The position numbers were made by a program, and so were the translations under genes. Positions 53,138-64,000 of a stretch of 64,000 bases of DNA are shown piece after piece. The first letter of the stretch is position 1. Each line of letters starts with the position of its first letter. Location: contig JAGTJM010000007.1 in assembly GCA_020747015.1 (NCBI GenBank), positions 1 through 64,000 on the forward strand. The letters are read 5' to 3'. Origin of the DNA: Pyrenochaeta sp. MPI-SDFR-AT-0127. Taxonomy: Eukaryota > Ascomycota > Dothideomycetes > Pleosporales > Cucurbitariaceae. The notes below the pieces were generated by a model, which was given only the letters and a program-made list of their open reading frames with translations, made no database searches and had not been told where the DNA came from.

Positions 53138-55209
53138 CTAACTCGCACTCACGATATTATCCTCCACGCAACGTATCTGTTCTGTCCTCACTGCAATAGT
53201 GTTCAAACCCAAAAGGGGCCCTTCTGTCTCCGCGTCTATCCCACTTCCAGATGTCGAAGCTGAAATAGTAGTCATGACGCAGGGCCGATGACAATGCGCC
53301 TCTTCCTCGCCCAACTGGCTCTGGTGTAATGCGTTAGGCTGATGCAGTCTCTCAATCTTGTTCTGCCCCAGTTCATGCCCATGCTCCATTCCCTGTCCTC
53401 GTGCCCTCTGTATCGGTTGTTCGGGCATGATCCCGGACCTCCGCACTATCCCAGGACTCTGCTTTCCGTTGCGAAAATGAGCGCTCGAATGCCTGGTTTT
53501 CTGTAGCTCGAACGATAGGCCTAGTGACGGCGGTATACTACCTCCGGCCGTGCCGTCGAACGGGAGATCGTTGTGGTCGGGGGAGCTGAGCCCTGGAAAG
53601 GGAAACTGGTGTTCTGTGCAAGGGGTGATGCAGACACCGTTTGGGCTGGTGCGGCTGTCTGGAGAGGAGACCCAGTGGAGGACGAGAACGGAGAAGAGGA
53701 CTGTATGGGTGGTTAGTCGGCTGGGCTGCTGAGCTGGATGCTAAGGTAAGATAATGACGACGGAATGAGAAAGGTTGACCGAGCAAGGAAGGGTGACGGG
53801 AACTCACTGTCTGCGTTGCAGCACATCATGCAAATCCAGCCCGGCTCTCCTTGGAGGGCCATAAGGATGGTGATGTTGACAACGCTAGAGGTGAGGGTTG
53901 CGCAGCTACCGAAGAAAGTACGGAGAGCAATGGCGCGGAGGGCAGCGCTGACGTTGTGGCGAAACGAGGATGTCTCTAAGTGATTGAGGTGCCCAGTCAG
54001 TACTGGTGGGCGACCCGAGAGGCGGGGAATTACTTAGTATTGGGAGGACAAATAGCGACGTAAGATAGACCTGTGCTTTGTTAGAGTTCGTTCAAATTGA
54101 GTATAAATGTATACTTACATTGACTAAGATCTCGAATGATAGTAAAGGGATCATGGCTATTCTCTTCATGCCAACAATGCATGTTCCGTTGCCATCAATG
54201 TGAGCAAATCGGCTGTGATATGTGAGTGGGACTTGAAAGGCGTAATATATAAGGGATGATCACAATACGAAGTTCATAACGAACACGCCAATGTAAGGGC
54301 CTAGTAAGCATGCTTAGCAGTGGGTCTTGTCTGTTACAGAGGAACAATTACATATCATGCCGAAGAAGTTAAAAAGATATAATTTATCTTTTAAACGAGG
54401 CTGTCGCCTTTCGCGAACAATGTACTAACCAAAAGCAACTGTTAATCAGACGCCCTAGAGAATTGAGACGCAGACGTACGGCTTTCTCGACCAAGAAGAG
54501 ATAAATAAGCTGTGGTATCACGATTAACCTTGGTCCTAGATTAATGTGTAGTTAGAGTAGTTTAGATTTACCACCTACAGTAAGATAGTTAGCAAAAGGA
54601 TTTTCAGTTGTAGGTTTGCTTACTCACTTTTGTCGACATGTAGCATACTAAGCCTGTATGGGAGTTGAGTATGTCCCCTTTGCGGATACCACAGAGCACG
54701 TACAAAGTATTATGACACCGCGGCATATGTTGAGAACATTCAGATCAAAGCCCCTGGAGAGAATCGCAGTGACAAAGACGAAGGCAAATAAGTCGCAATA
54801 GATAAAAACAAGGACTAGCGGTATCAAAATTCTCCTAGTTCTCTGGACCGTTCACAGGAACGACAGAGCACTTACGCCAACCTGTAAGTGGGAGTCGTTT
54901 CCAAGAATGGATGGATTGTAAGCGTCGAGCTACCCGGACCGATTAACGCTGAATTTCAAATGTTATGAAAGCATCCTTACTGAGACATGTTGCAAGAGCG
55001 GCAATGGTTATCATAGAGAGCGCAACTGAGATGATATTTCCAACGAGAGGAACTGGTGAGTTGATAACGCGCCCATCGCCGACAGTTAGGTGCGCAACAT
55101 CTGTCATGACGGTTTGTGGGCGACTGGAAGCTCCAGAGACGGGCGAATTCGAAATGGATATAAGAAGAGGCTTTATCTTATGTGTTTGGCTGGAGGAACC
55201 GCTTGGCAA
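53138..55209 (-). CDS. Many-intron fungal integral membrane protein
   Basis: Joining short exons gives one frame: to 54981, 54834-54704, 54653-54628, 54509-54480, 54424-54352, 54300-54264, 54212-54119, 54070-54034, 53975-53808 and 53700-53138. The first exon lacks a clear ATG; the frame is open above 55209, so a 5' exon is missing from my model. It reads VPLVGNIISVALSMITIAAL, then RRILIPLVLVFIYCDLFAFV, CLVCYMSTK, LIYLFLVEKAYIVRERRQPR, LKDKLYLFNFFGMI, PYIGVFVMNFVFRFAHIDGN, LLSFEILVNVYLTSLFVLP, and RTFFGSCATLTSSVVNITIL. It then gives GEPGWICMMCCNADILFSVL and a long hydrophilic tail. About seven membrane helices. This is a fungal conserved multi-pass family of unknown function, GPCR-like in outline. 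Every splice keeps the frame, which argues that the gene is alive. Confidence 0.7.
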
Positions 55210-57317
55210 CGCAGGGGACGGCCCGTAACGAGCTTACCCTGGTTAGCTGATTATTGACTGCTTGGAACGCGAGGTCTCGATGAGCTGATTCCCAGGTCGC
55301 CGACCAAAATGCGCTAAGGGAGGGCCCATTCAGAGCCAATCGGAAAGGCGCTTCGGAGTTCGACCCACCACAAACATCAACACAACCACGGTTCTGACTG
55401 TCCACTCGAGAAACATAAAGCCCACCATCGTGACTTATATAGTGCACTTATCCTGCCTGCATCCTTGTACGAGAGCGACTCTATCGCTTACGCCACATTC
55501 AGTCGTGCTGATCCACAAAAGCATGGTTGTTCCAAGTGCATGCGGCTGCAAGCTTGGCTGGGTCGCTCATTTACGCTAGCCGAATTGGTACGAATCTTTT
55601 ACAGTGTGCCAAAGCGGTACGAATCAGGTATAGAGCGGCCCTTGCTCTCTTCGTCTCCTTCGTTACCTTACCACTGTACCGAGAGTATTCCAACATTACC
55701 GAGAGAAAGGCCAAGTCGCCGGGTGTTGTTGTCAGGCGCACGTCATCCCCTTCTTTGCACCTTTCGAATACACCCCGCGCTACCGGCTGGAGGCCTGCGA
55801 TTTCGCCGAAGGCTTCGAAGAAATCAGGAACCCCGGCATACATATGCCCCAGCTCCTCCTTCAGCACATCGTCTACGTACTTGCGGTGTTCAGTCGAGTT
55901 TGCGAAGCTGCTTGTGTTGTGCAACAATGGTGTTTGCTGAAAAGATGATGGAAGGGACGGGAGTGTTTTTAGTGGGCACCAACGAAGAGAGTTTGAGACG
56001 ATTTTTCGTTGCTTTCAGAGAGCATATGACTTCTTGTGGTGGGCGCATCGAGCCCCATAAAAGTTACTATCGCGGGGCAAACCTCACCAACAGGATACAT
56101 GGGCAATAAACTTTAGGCTACGCCGAAAGGCCAGCTAGGACACCTCAGGTTAGCCTCGACCTGTCATTGATCGTTCAATCTCAAGCCCAGTGGATATAAG
56201 GATCTCCCGCGCCTGCTAGCCAACCGGAGGGAGGCTGATTTCTGCACGGGCCAAATACAACGATAATTCATGTGACGTCTAAGCCACATGGCTTCAAATA
56301 ATGGGAGATTAAGCAAAACCTACCTTCGATCCTTGAATTTCGATTTCGTCACCAGACACCCCCTCGGAGGGTTTGAGGTCGTCGTGAAGCTATGTTTGGT
56401 CGAAGGGTGGCAGTTCGTGATGGATAGACTGAAGGAGCTGCGACTGGCTCGCGCCATAGAGACGAAGTAGTACCCTGGAGCTACTGCGATGTGTATAAAT
56501 ACATGTTGCTTGTACTTTAGTAAGAAGACAAGTTAAAAGCGCTGATGCATGGAACGCCATACCGAGAATATGAGGTACTTCCTGCCATTTCGATCATATA
56601 ACACCTATCCGTCGGACAATGGAAAGGCAGCTTAAGACAGGTAATTCAGACAAGAGTGGACTGCATAGTGACGTCATCAATCGCAATAACCTGTTTGTGA
56701 AGCTCTCGAAGGATCAGATGCCTCACAACTGCGCCGCACTAAGCCCCATGCGGCTAATGCATACCGCACGCGTACCGCCACAAACTACAGTGTCTCTACG
56801 TTAACCTGACGTGACGCATTATTGTGAAAGAGGCGTTCATTTTTCGTCAGCATGAATGAAGAGGGATCAGTACCGTACCAGATGTTGTCGATAGTACAGA
56901 CTTGCTGGGGTGGGTTCAAAACGGCCCCATCGGGGTAGGTTAGAGTTAGGGTCTCCAACCAGAACAGGACCCACATGAGCTAAATCGAGTTGCCACAGCC
57001 CAGGCAGTGCGCGCTAGCGCGGTCGGTCAAGTAGGTTCGGAATTGAACTCATTCCTCGTGCCTATGTTAATTATCCTGAACACTTTATCGTCACCTGGAA
57101 TGAGAAAATACCCGCCGCTCGCGCAAGTCAGGAATGTCTTGGACTTTTATATGTGGATGAATGGTATGCGGCGTGCGTAGTATACGATATGGCCACTGCG
57201 GCAGGTGCCGAGAGTGTTCGAGCATAGCCTCCAGCCACCATTCAGTTTAGGGCCTCGTGTGGGCGCACCAGTGTCATTCAATATCCATGATGTCTTTGTG
57301 TTCGACGGTGCTAGTCA
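55210..57317. other. Region without a recognised gene
   Basis: The only frame of note is 55571-55927 on the minus strand (118 codons, containing KYVDDVLKEELGHMYAGVPD and FFEAFGEIAGLQPVARGVF). It has the look of a real but truncated fungal protein; I cannot name it. The stretch 56110-57317 shows nothing I can support. Confidence 0.35.
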
Positions 57318-58030
57318 TTATACGATGACTACAGTTTGCATCGGCCAGGCATCTGCAATCAGCTCCTCAAGTACATGTTGACATTGTCGGATTGACTTCC
57401 AACGCGGTTTACTGCGTGGATCCGATCGATTTCGTATTGATTTCTCCGATTTACTCAACATTTTGAGTAATTCTGGACATGCTGCATCTTCCGGATCAGG
57501 ATGCTCTAAGGTAAGGACTCCAAGGCGACGGTAGACAATCTTGCCATGCAACGTTCTACATGTAGACTCCAAACGGACACTTGACCATGGAAATGGTTGA
57601 AGTATCTGCAAAGCCGTGAATTGGCCATTTGAGGAAGAAAGTCTTTCCTCGGTATCTTCTTCGCATTCATCTTCAATAACTTCCGATACGTAGCGCTCAA
57701 ATACCGACATCTATATGTCTTGACGCTGCCAATTTTCGTTGTAGAGCCTAGAGAATCGGAAAGTTGGGCCGGTGATGGTGGTCCTCCCGCCCTTCACCGC
57801 GGCAAATGGGTTCGATCCATCAAAGATCAACTTGCACGTCTTCAATGATAGTAAAAGGTCTGAGTCAGTCTTGGCTCGAGTAGTCATTGACCACAGTCTC
57901 GTAGACAACGCTTTCCCAGGTCCATGACGGGATCTTGCCAAGGACAGTCGAGGTATCATGTGTCGTCGTGTTTGGGATAAACTTCGTACCACGGACGAAC
58001 CACAAAAGGCCGCGAAGAAACTAAAGTATG
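57318..58030 (-). pseudogene. HET-protein C-terminal fragment
   Basis: Minus-strand frames read GLLWFVRGTKFIPNTTTHDT, then GKIPSWTWESVVYETVVNDY. After stops and a frameshift follow AVKGGRTTITGPTFRFSRL and, from 57710, QFTALQILQPFPWS, LGVLTLEHPDPEDAACPELL and VLEELIADAWPMQTVVIV. The P-S-W-S-W-like motif and the closing V-L-x-L pattern are typical of the C-terminal part of long HET-domain proteins. Several in-frame stops make it non-functional. It abuts a Zn2Cys6 gene fragment. Confidence 0.6.
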
Positions 58031-58036
58031 TCCCAA

Positions 58037-58643
58037 CTATAGTGTGGGACTCTCACGATAATCGCAGCTTTTCCGCACTCGAATTGACTCATCCAGAAGA
58101 ACATGCCCAACGCTTACGTTCGACTTCTGGGCCATCGCAGGCCGCAGCAGCACGCTTGGCGACGCCTTCATGTTGGCTTCTATCATAACGTACGCACACA
58201 GCGCCACAATCATGCAGTAAGCTTCCGTGGAACGTTCCATGTTCACGACGGCTTCTTGTGCTCTCTGTTCGTGAAGCACAGGCTGTGAGGGACATACATT
58301 GGCGAAAAAGAACTCTAAGCAACTCTTGACGAGCGCTGGAGCTAATAGGCCGGGTGTGCATGTAGATGTCGAAGAAGGTGTACGTCTGTCGAGCCCCGGT
58401 TCTGGAGGGAAAACTGTACCGAGCTGGGCGTTCCGTTGGTTTTCGCGAAGCTCAAAGAGCACTTTGTCTCGGCTCGCTTTTGGCCCTTTTTTCTGTGGGA
58501 TGTCATTGCCGATGCATTTTATCCTTCGTCGGCGGCAGCTGTGAGAGGTTATGTGAGCAGTGATATTCGTGGGAGAGGCATAAGTATACGCATCTGTCGC
58601 ACGAGCGCTGGGCTAGAACAGTAGTGCTGGTAGTGGAAGCCAT
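58037..58643 (-). pseudogene. Zn2Cys6 transcription factor 5' fragment
   Basis: It starts MASTTSTTVLAQRSCDRC. A putative intron (GTATAC...TCACAG, about 58541-58590) separates this from CRRRRIKCIGNDIPQKKG, which together would form the zinc cluster, but the splice leaves the frame off by one base. The later part reads CLEFFFANVCPSQPVLHEQR and YCMIVALCAYVMIEANM, closely parallel to the regulator at 26330 (CIDVFMQYLFPNTPICHEP, ALITALCAYV). It ends abruptly where HET-like sequence begins, so it is a truncated member of the same regulator family. Confidence 0.65.
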
Positions 58644-61064
58644 GATGGGGCCGTTTGCTGGCGGGCGAAACTCTCGTCCGCCGTGTGGAAAGTCAGGCAG
58701 TCGACAAGCGAGCCTGTTGCTACTTATCCTACGGTGGTTCTCAGCAGGCAGATAGTAGATGTATGGTGTATTGTGATGCACTCGTGAGACTGTGGACACT
58801 GGGTTTATATAGCGTATGCCAAGCTCAAACTACTTTGTTGGAAGGATGAAGGCTAGTTCCCCTGAAGGCCGTCTGAGGCGCGGGAAGCTAATACTGATGC
58901 GCCGGCTATATCGACGCTAATGACGTCCACAAGTTACGACACTCATGCTTTCAAGTCGAGAAGTGCTCTATGAAAGCTGAACACCGATAATGAGAGAGAG
59001 TTCGTGCGAAGAAAGGCGCATCACTTGGAGGTAGTGCATGTGAAACACAATTAGGTGAGCTCATTCATAATAATCCGATGGAAAATAGAGACATAAAGAG
59101 CTAGGTCGCAAGCCTGTAGTACGGAAGGCAAAGGCTAAAGTGTGAGAATCAAAACTCTCAAAACCTGCCCACCCTTGTTTGATCCACTGCGGCCTGGTCT
59201 AAGAACCTCTTTAGATGAATTTGCTGCCATAGTCCGATTCTTTGAAGCTTGCTTCTGCTTTTGAATCGCTTTTCCAGGCGCTTTCGCGCGTTCCTGGAGT
59301 GTGATCTTGCGCCTTCTAACAGCTGGTTTTCTCACGGCTTCTCCGCCCCGCTTTCTCTAACCCTCTCGCTCAGCAGCCAATTAAGCCTTCTTTTCCAGCT
59401 AAAGTTGTCTCAAAAGAAGTTTTGCAGCTTTTCGCTCTTCCTTCTGTTTTGCACTACGTTCGTGCCCCGCAATTTTAGCTTGTTTCTTTTCCTCTCATCC
59501 CCATCGGTGGTCTGGAACACCCGGGTTTGCCACACCGACAAGTTGCCTTGCGCGGCTCCTTCTTGCCGTATTTCAATGACTAGACCGACAACGGCTCGTA
59601 CTTTTGCGCCCGGGTCCAGAAAGTAGTCTTCGGCTAACTGGGCCTGCCGCTTTCTCTTTTGCGAATATGCGACTGCGGTGATTACCACAGGTATTATGCA
59701 TCATCGGGCCGGCATCTGGCTCAATTTTGGCTTCCTGCTGGGCGGAGCATTTTCAACAGAAGATTATATCTCGGTCGATTAGGCTGGCGGCACTTTCTGT
59801 GCGAATCGGGCCGCCTTTGTCTGGTCTGCTGCGTATCGCCTTCAGCTGACTTCGATTCGAGTCATCGACTCCATCGATAAAAAGCTATGTACTCCAGTCG
59901 GCATATAAACGACTAGCGGATGACTTTCCCCGTTACGATTATACTTGCTTATCTCTGTCATTAGCCGCCATTTCTCTCGTGCTTCAAGCATACGCACAGT
60001 ATCTTGTCCTTGACGAATCCCGACGGCGCCTTGTCTTGGTCAAGCCAACGCTTTATCTCATTGTAGTGTCGCGGTCTAAGCCGAAGCTCTATCCATGGGT
60101 TTTGGTTGGCGGAGGTGTTAACGGCGGGTCTGCGAAGCTCGAAGGTGACGTGGTACGTTGCTGTTATATTTGACGGGCCTGCGACATAGACGTGGTCGTA
60201 CGTTGCACTGCATGGCGAAGTTGCACGATGGCTGTCGCGAATACTGGTCGCCGAAAGATGCTAGAGCGCTTCGGCGGTTGACTCCGCAACAGCGCTACAC
60301 AGCTGCCAAGACCGAAGCACGTATCTAGGGCTAGTGACGAGTCCGATGGCACAACGACACCAAGCCTACAGTGCCGCTCGTATACCGCCTCCGCTATGCT
60401 CGATCTCGCTTCTGTAGATCGCGTTTTAGGTCCCGTTGTGGAGCCTAGCTACTGTTCCCACTCTAGTTTGGCTTTGCCCCATTGTGGGTGAGGCGGCAAC
60501 TCATACTCCATCATTTTCCTCACTTGTATACCAGAAGTATTCCACGCCTCCAGTACCAATCCCTATGGCCTGTGCGGGTCGGCCATCCTCCCTGCTAGCA
60601 GTGGCGACCCAAAGTGCTATAACACGGAAACTGCATACAACGACCATATGTAGGTGTGTTTGCGTACCCTGCCTTTGCTTTCTTGTAACGCGTTCGACTC
60701 GCGGCTTCGCACAACAAAGGCTTCATTTGACGTGAGTAAAATAGATGCTACAATCTATGGCAACTAATGTGCAATATACCTCTACAACACGAAGATGAAG
60801 ACTTTCTTTACGCTGCTATTCATAACCTCCGGCTGCCGTTCATTCCGAGTATGGAGCGATGACTTTGTGTCGGAATGCGGAGGGCCAAGAACTCGTTCTC
60901 GCAGCTGGCAGCATTCCTCCATCGACGAGGTTGTCCTTGTTAGATGGCCTTCAACTTTCTAGGTGATAGCCAAGTTGGCCATGCTGGCCCGTGTGTGGGT
61001 GGTTGTTAGCGTAGTCTCTCTTCGTATGTCTGTGGCCCATGAACAAGCATAATGAATTTCGTTC
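58644..61064. other. Region without an intact gene
   Basis: A minus-strand segment at 59135-59688 (KRQAQLAEDYFLDPGAKVRA, VVGLVIEIRQEGAAQGNLSV, and a basic tail QERAKAPGKAIQKQKQASKN) looks like an old coding sequence with stops. I cannot assign it. The rest, including frames near 59979 and 60436, shows nothing I can support. Confidence 0.35.
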
Positions 61065-62904
61065 TTACAGTACTGTTCTACCCTCAAGGTAATACCCAGT
61101 TACCCAATCTAATGAATAGTCAATGGGCGAGGTAGCAAGGGGATGTCTATGTGAATTTCCGACTACACGGATATGGCCAGCACCAAGTGTCGAAGGGCTC
61201 CAGAGATTGACGTACTCATTCCATTGTGTAAAATTTTCGAATTGCGGGGCCTTCCACCCGATTTGAGTTTCGCAATAGTGCTCCAAAGCCGTCCCGTGCA
61301 AGTTGACATTTAGCTTGCAAAACGACATTTGAAGAGACTTCGCTGTAGCCGCGCCCCACTGAACTTGTATCTTTACTGCGAACCTGTTCTCCCGGTCACT
61401 GGCAAAAATGGAATAGAATATTCGGTTCTGTGGGCCTTCGCAGTCCAGTGATTCGAATGAACGCCCAAAATGGAAGCTTGGTTTACGGGTAATGAGGAGA
61501 CCTTGCCCAATAGGTGGGTACAGACTCGAGAGAAAGAATCCTGCCTCATTGACTGATGCAAGAGAAATGGAAATTCTTGGCCTATGATTAGGGATTTTCG
61601 ATCCTCGAGGCCAAGGATGGATACAACGCAACAGACCATGATGAACACTGACATCGATAGTTCTGAGTGGTGTAACAGCGCTGTCTTGTAGATATATCAC
61701 CCTAAGACGGGGCCCTCGAGATGCTCGCTTCTTTCGATGTGGGTAGAAAGAGCGGATCGGTGGACAGCCACCAGCTCTGTGGAAGAGGAGTGCATTCTCG
61801 TTCCCACTTTGCCGTAACACAATTGCTATACCTACTTGGTTACCCTCGTTGTGTTGCCCTGCGTATTCTTCAATGACGCCTAGCCAAACTTTATTTCGCT
61901 TATCGACGGGAAGCATGAGGAGCTCGATGTGCAATCCGTGTCCGGTCATGGTGGTATGGGCGCGTGGCATTCGCCGCACGTACCGATAGTTACCTCTGGG
62001 ATATCCGAGAAATGCAGTGGCCGACCTCGCAAGGACTGATGCCTGTGTTTCATTCTTAACAACCTTCCACGAGAGATCGTATCCCAAGCGAGGATACTGA
62101 TATCCTCAGAATTACTGAGCACGGCTTCCTGGAGCCGTACAAAGGCCTTATCGCCCTCTCCATAGAGTAGCGGCATGTTGACGCCCAGCAGTCCTAGCAA
62201 GCAATATGCCATATCTTCCACGCGTGTAGTGACTCTTGTAGCCGCCCATGAGAATTTGCAAGCTGCAGAGACCGAAGACAGCGAAATCTCCCCATCTAAC
62301 ACTCGACGGGGTATACTCGTGATTCCCGATAGTAATCCAACTTGTCTGTTCCGCTCGGCAACCCAAGGACGCGTAGCAATCGCCATGTTCTCGCCGGGCA
62401 TGACGCTCGAGGGCATCTTTCCTTCGCTGACATTTTGATCTATATCTGGGTGGAAGACAGGCTTCCAGTCGGAAGCGAAGAAAATAGTGCGTCTTGGAGC
62501 AAGCAGCTCCTGCAAAGTCCACGAGTGAACCACCGACTCATTTGGAAGGCTGACCTGCTTTCGAACGGATTTTGTCCCGATGGCACATCCTCCATATAGG
62601 CATAACAAACCCGAGATACCTCGTACCACCGATACATGGAGTTGATTGCCTCTGAAAGCTCGGCGCTACTCGATTTCTCGATGCAGCATGTATCGACCCA
62701 TACTCAGGCTAATCCGTCGCTCGCTGCCCGCTGACAGCATCCTTCGATTTTAGCATATCCTCGCTTCTGACGATGACCTTCTTTGGTCAGATCATGGAAG
62801 GTAACCTCCTCTTTGCCCCAAGTGTGCGAAAGAATTGCGTAAGGCGGAATTGCGTCGCCGTGGAATTCCTCCAAGTCTCGCGAGTCAACATTTAGAAGCC
62901 TCAT
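61065..62904 (-). pseudogene. HET-domain protein (vegetative incompatibility type), broken
   Basis: It starts MRLLNVDSRDLEEFHGDAIP and carries the HET domain blocks YAILSHTWGKEEVTFHDL, GYAKIEGCC, VWVDTCCIEKSSSAELSEAI, NSMYRWYEVSRVCYAYMEDV and (shifted) WTLQELLAPRRTIFF. It also has the VEDMAYCLLGLLGVNMPLLY block, and the C-terminal half TMTGHGLHIELLMLPVDKRN to the stop at 61065. Damage: a TGA at 62704-62706 just before VWVDTCC, a two-base loss near 62533 within the RGW-TLQELL motif, and a further frame change near 62075. Intact HET proteins trigger cell death after fusion of unlike hyphae; this copy cannot. Confidence 0.82.
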
Positions 62905-63424
62905 GGTCGACGTCGTGCTGAGCTCCGCAGAACAGCGTTGCCCGGCATATCGTAGCTAGGGATGGTTCGAGATCAGCGAAGACATGGGTGTCGCATGGAT
63001 GGCCAGGTAAAAGCAAAAACAGTCTGTTGTGAAAGTGAAAGGTAATAACGAGCGATTGGGGTAGTGAGAGGCCGAGTATGCGAAGGCTGGTGCGGCTGGA
63101 CTGAAGCCCCGCCAAGCGCCACATCACGTCATCCTGCGGGTCACCTTGTAACGTACAATTTGCGGCTGTTAACGCTAACAACCAAATACCAAAAAGAAGA
63201 CTGAGCCACAACCGAAGATTAAACCCGCAGGACGCACCAAACCCGGATGGAAAGACATACATCTCTGCCAGAATACAACGTCTTCCTGCAAGAGCATCCA
63301 CCTGACCCGCTAGATCGGACGCCGACGCGTCGAGACGCGTCGACCGATGAACCCTGAACCAACACCACCGACAATAGGCAAATAGCTCGTCCACAACGCA
63401 GACCTCAACCCGTCACCTTCTTTG
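62905..63424. other. Probable 5' untranslated part of a non-LTR element
   Basis: No convincing gene. It lies between the HET pseudogene start and the retrotransposon ORF1 relic. The minus-strand 169-codon frame here has no resemblance to a protein family I know. Confidence 0.3.
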
Positions 63425-64000
63425 ATGGAACAACATGGGGAGGAGCGACAACCGACCCCGTCGTTCCCAGCTCAAACGCAAGCACATGCCCAATCCAGTC
63501 AGATCGACCGACGAACGCGAACCCGAGCAATACAAGCCGTGTAATCAGACTGCGAGCGAGGCAGAGAAGGTCACCCGAGCCGTCACACACTCGATGGGAA
63601 GAGGTGACTTGGCTTATCGCGAGCCTTCGGGACACCATCATGAGGCAAGAAGGGAAGATGGAGGAGATTAGAACCAATCAGGTCGCGCTAGAAAAGCAGA
63701 ACGAAACGTTGCGAGTCCAGAATGCCATACTGAGTACGAAGGTCGAGGAGCTCGTAAGCCAGAACAACGCGCAGAATGACCAGAATGCAATATTGCGAGA
63801 AGAAATTACCGCTCTTAGAAGTGAGTTGCAAATGCTTAGAGCAAATCGCTCATCATGGGCTGCAGTAGCAGCTCGTGGAATAACACCAAACAGGTCTCCA
63901 ACGGCGACTCCTAGTCCGACCCAACCATCAGACCCAGCAAAAGCTCCCGGGAATCACCCTCGACCTCTCCAGGCTAGTCAACACGCAACTTCAGGTTGCC
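63425..64000 (+). pseudogene. Non-LTR retrotransposon ORF1 (gag-like) start, runs off the window
   Basis: An ATG at 63425 begins MEQHGEERQPTPSFPAQTQA and SSQIDRRTRTRAIQAV, with a TAA at 63542-63544. After frame changes the reading continues SLRDTIMRQEGKMEEIRTNQ, a coiled coil (ENNA-type heptads, LREEITALRSELQMLRANRS), and SWAAVAARGITPNRSPTATP to the window edge. This arrangement is that of ORF1 in fungal Tad/I-type LINEs. The frameshifts indicate a dead copy, unless the reverse transcriptase outside the window is intact. Confidence 0.65.

Noticed and set aside
1..64000. A Starship giant element
   Set aside because: No DUF3435 tyrosine recombinase was found in any frame, although the mix of cargo genes and transposons made it worth looking for.

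Overview
The window comes from a filamentous ascomycete (Pezizomycotina). Coding regions carry short 45-150 nt introns with GTAAGT-type donors and CTAAC branch sites. The genes include Zn2Cys6 regulators, HET proteins, NmrA-like, FunK1 and a benA-like beta-tubulin fragment. Several transposons and gene copies carry C-to-T or G-to-A nonsense changes and AT-rich decay of the kind left by RIP. It reads as an accessory, repeat-rich compartment with two or three gene islands. I cannot name the species.

Layout: 1-8600 holds an almost intact, compound hAT element (about 1256-7204) inside AT-rich RIP-decayed sequence. It carries an intact 848-aa transposase, an unrecognised 385-aa protein with a strongly acidic tail, and a gene on the opposite strand for a histone H3-like protein. 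All eight introns I infer in these three genes share a TTAT(C/T)ACAG-type motif that also recurs in the element's noncoding DNA. This is the most unusual thing in the window. From 8800 to 25200 there is gene and transposon debris: FunK1 and GH3 fragments, a second decayed hAT, two Tc1/mariner relics holding LTRs, two pogo elements, a DUF7704-like gene, a nonsense-mutated NmrA gene, and one intact MDR oxidoreductase.

26330-39349 is a gene island: a Zn2Cys6 regulator, a saponin-hydrolase-like secreted enzyme, a GH35-like beta-galactosidase, a 1035-aa GH2 beta-galactosidase and, divergent from it, an MFS sugar transporter. The last pair has the layout of the lacD/lacpA (LAC4/LAC12) lactose genes, and their shared promoter holds one CGG-N11-CCG site. 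Together the island could take up and cut beta-galactosides, possibly including plant saponin glycans; that is inference.

39900-51300 holds pogo, Copia and hAT scraps and then a large autonomous Helitron with a 2315-aa Rep-helicase of three exons and a divergent 464-aa accessory gene. 51300-64000 contains a direct repeat, a beta-tubulin 3' pseudogene, a many-intron membrane protein gene, HET and Zn2Cys6 gene remnants joined together, a broken full-length HET gene, and the start of a decayed non-LTR retrotransposon that leaves the window.
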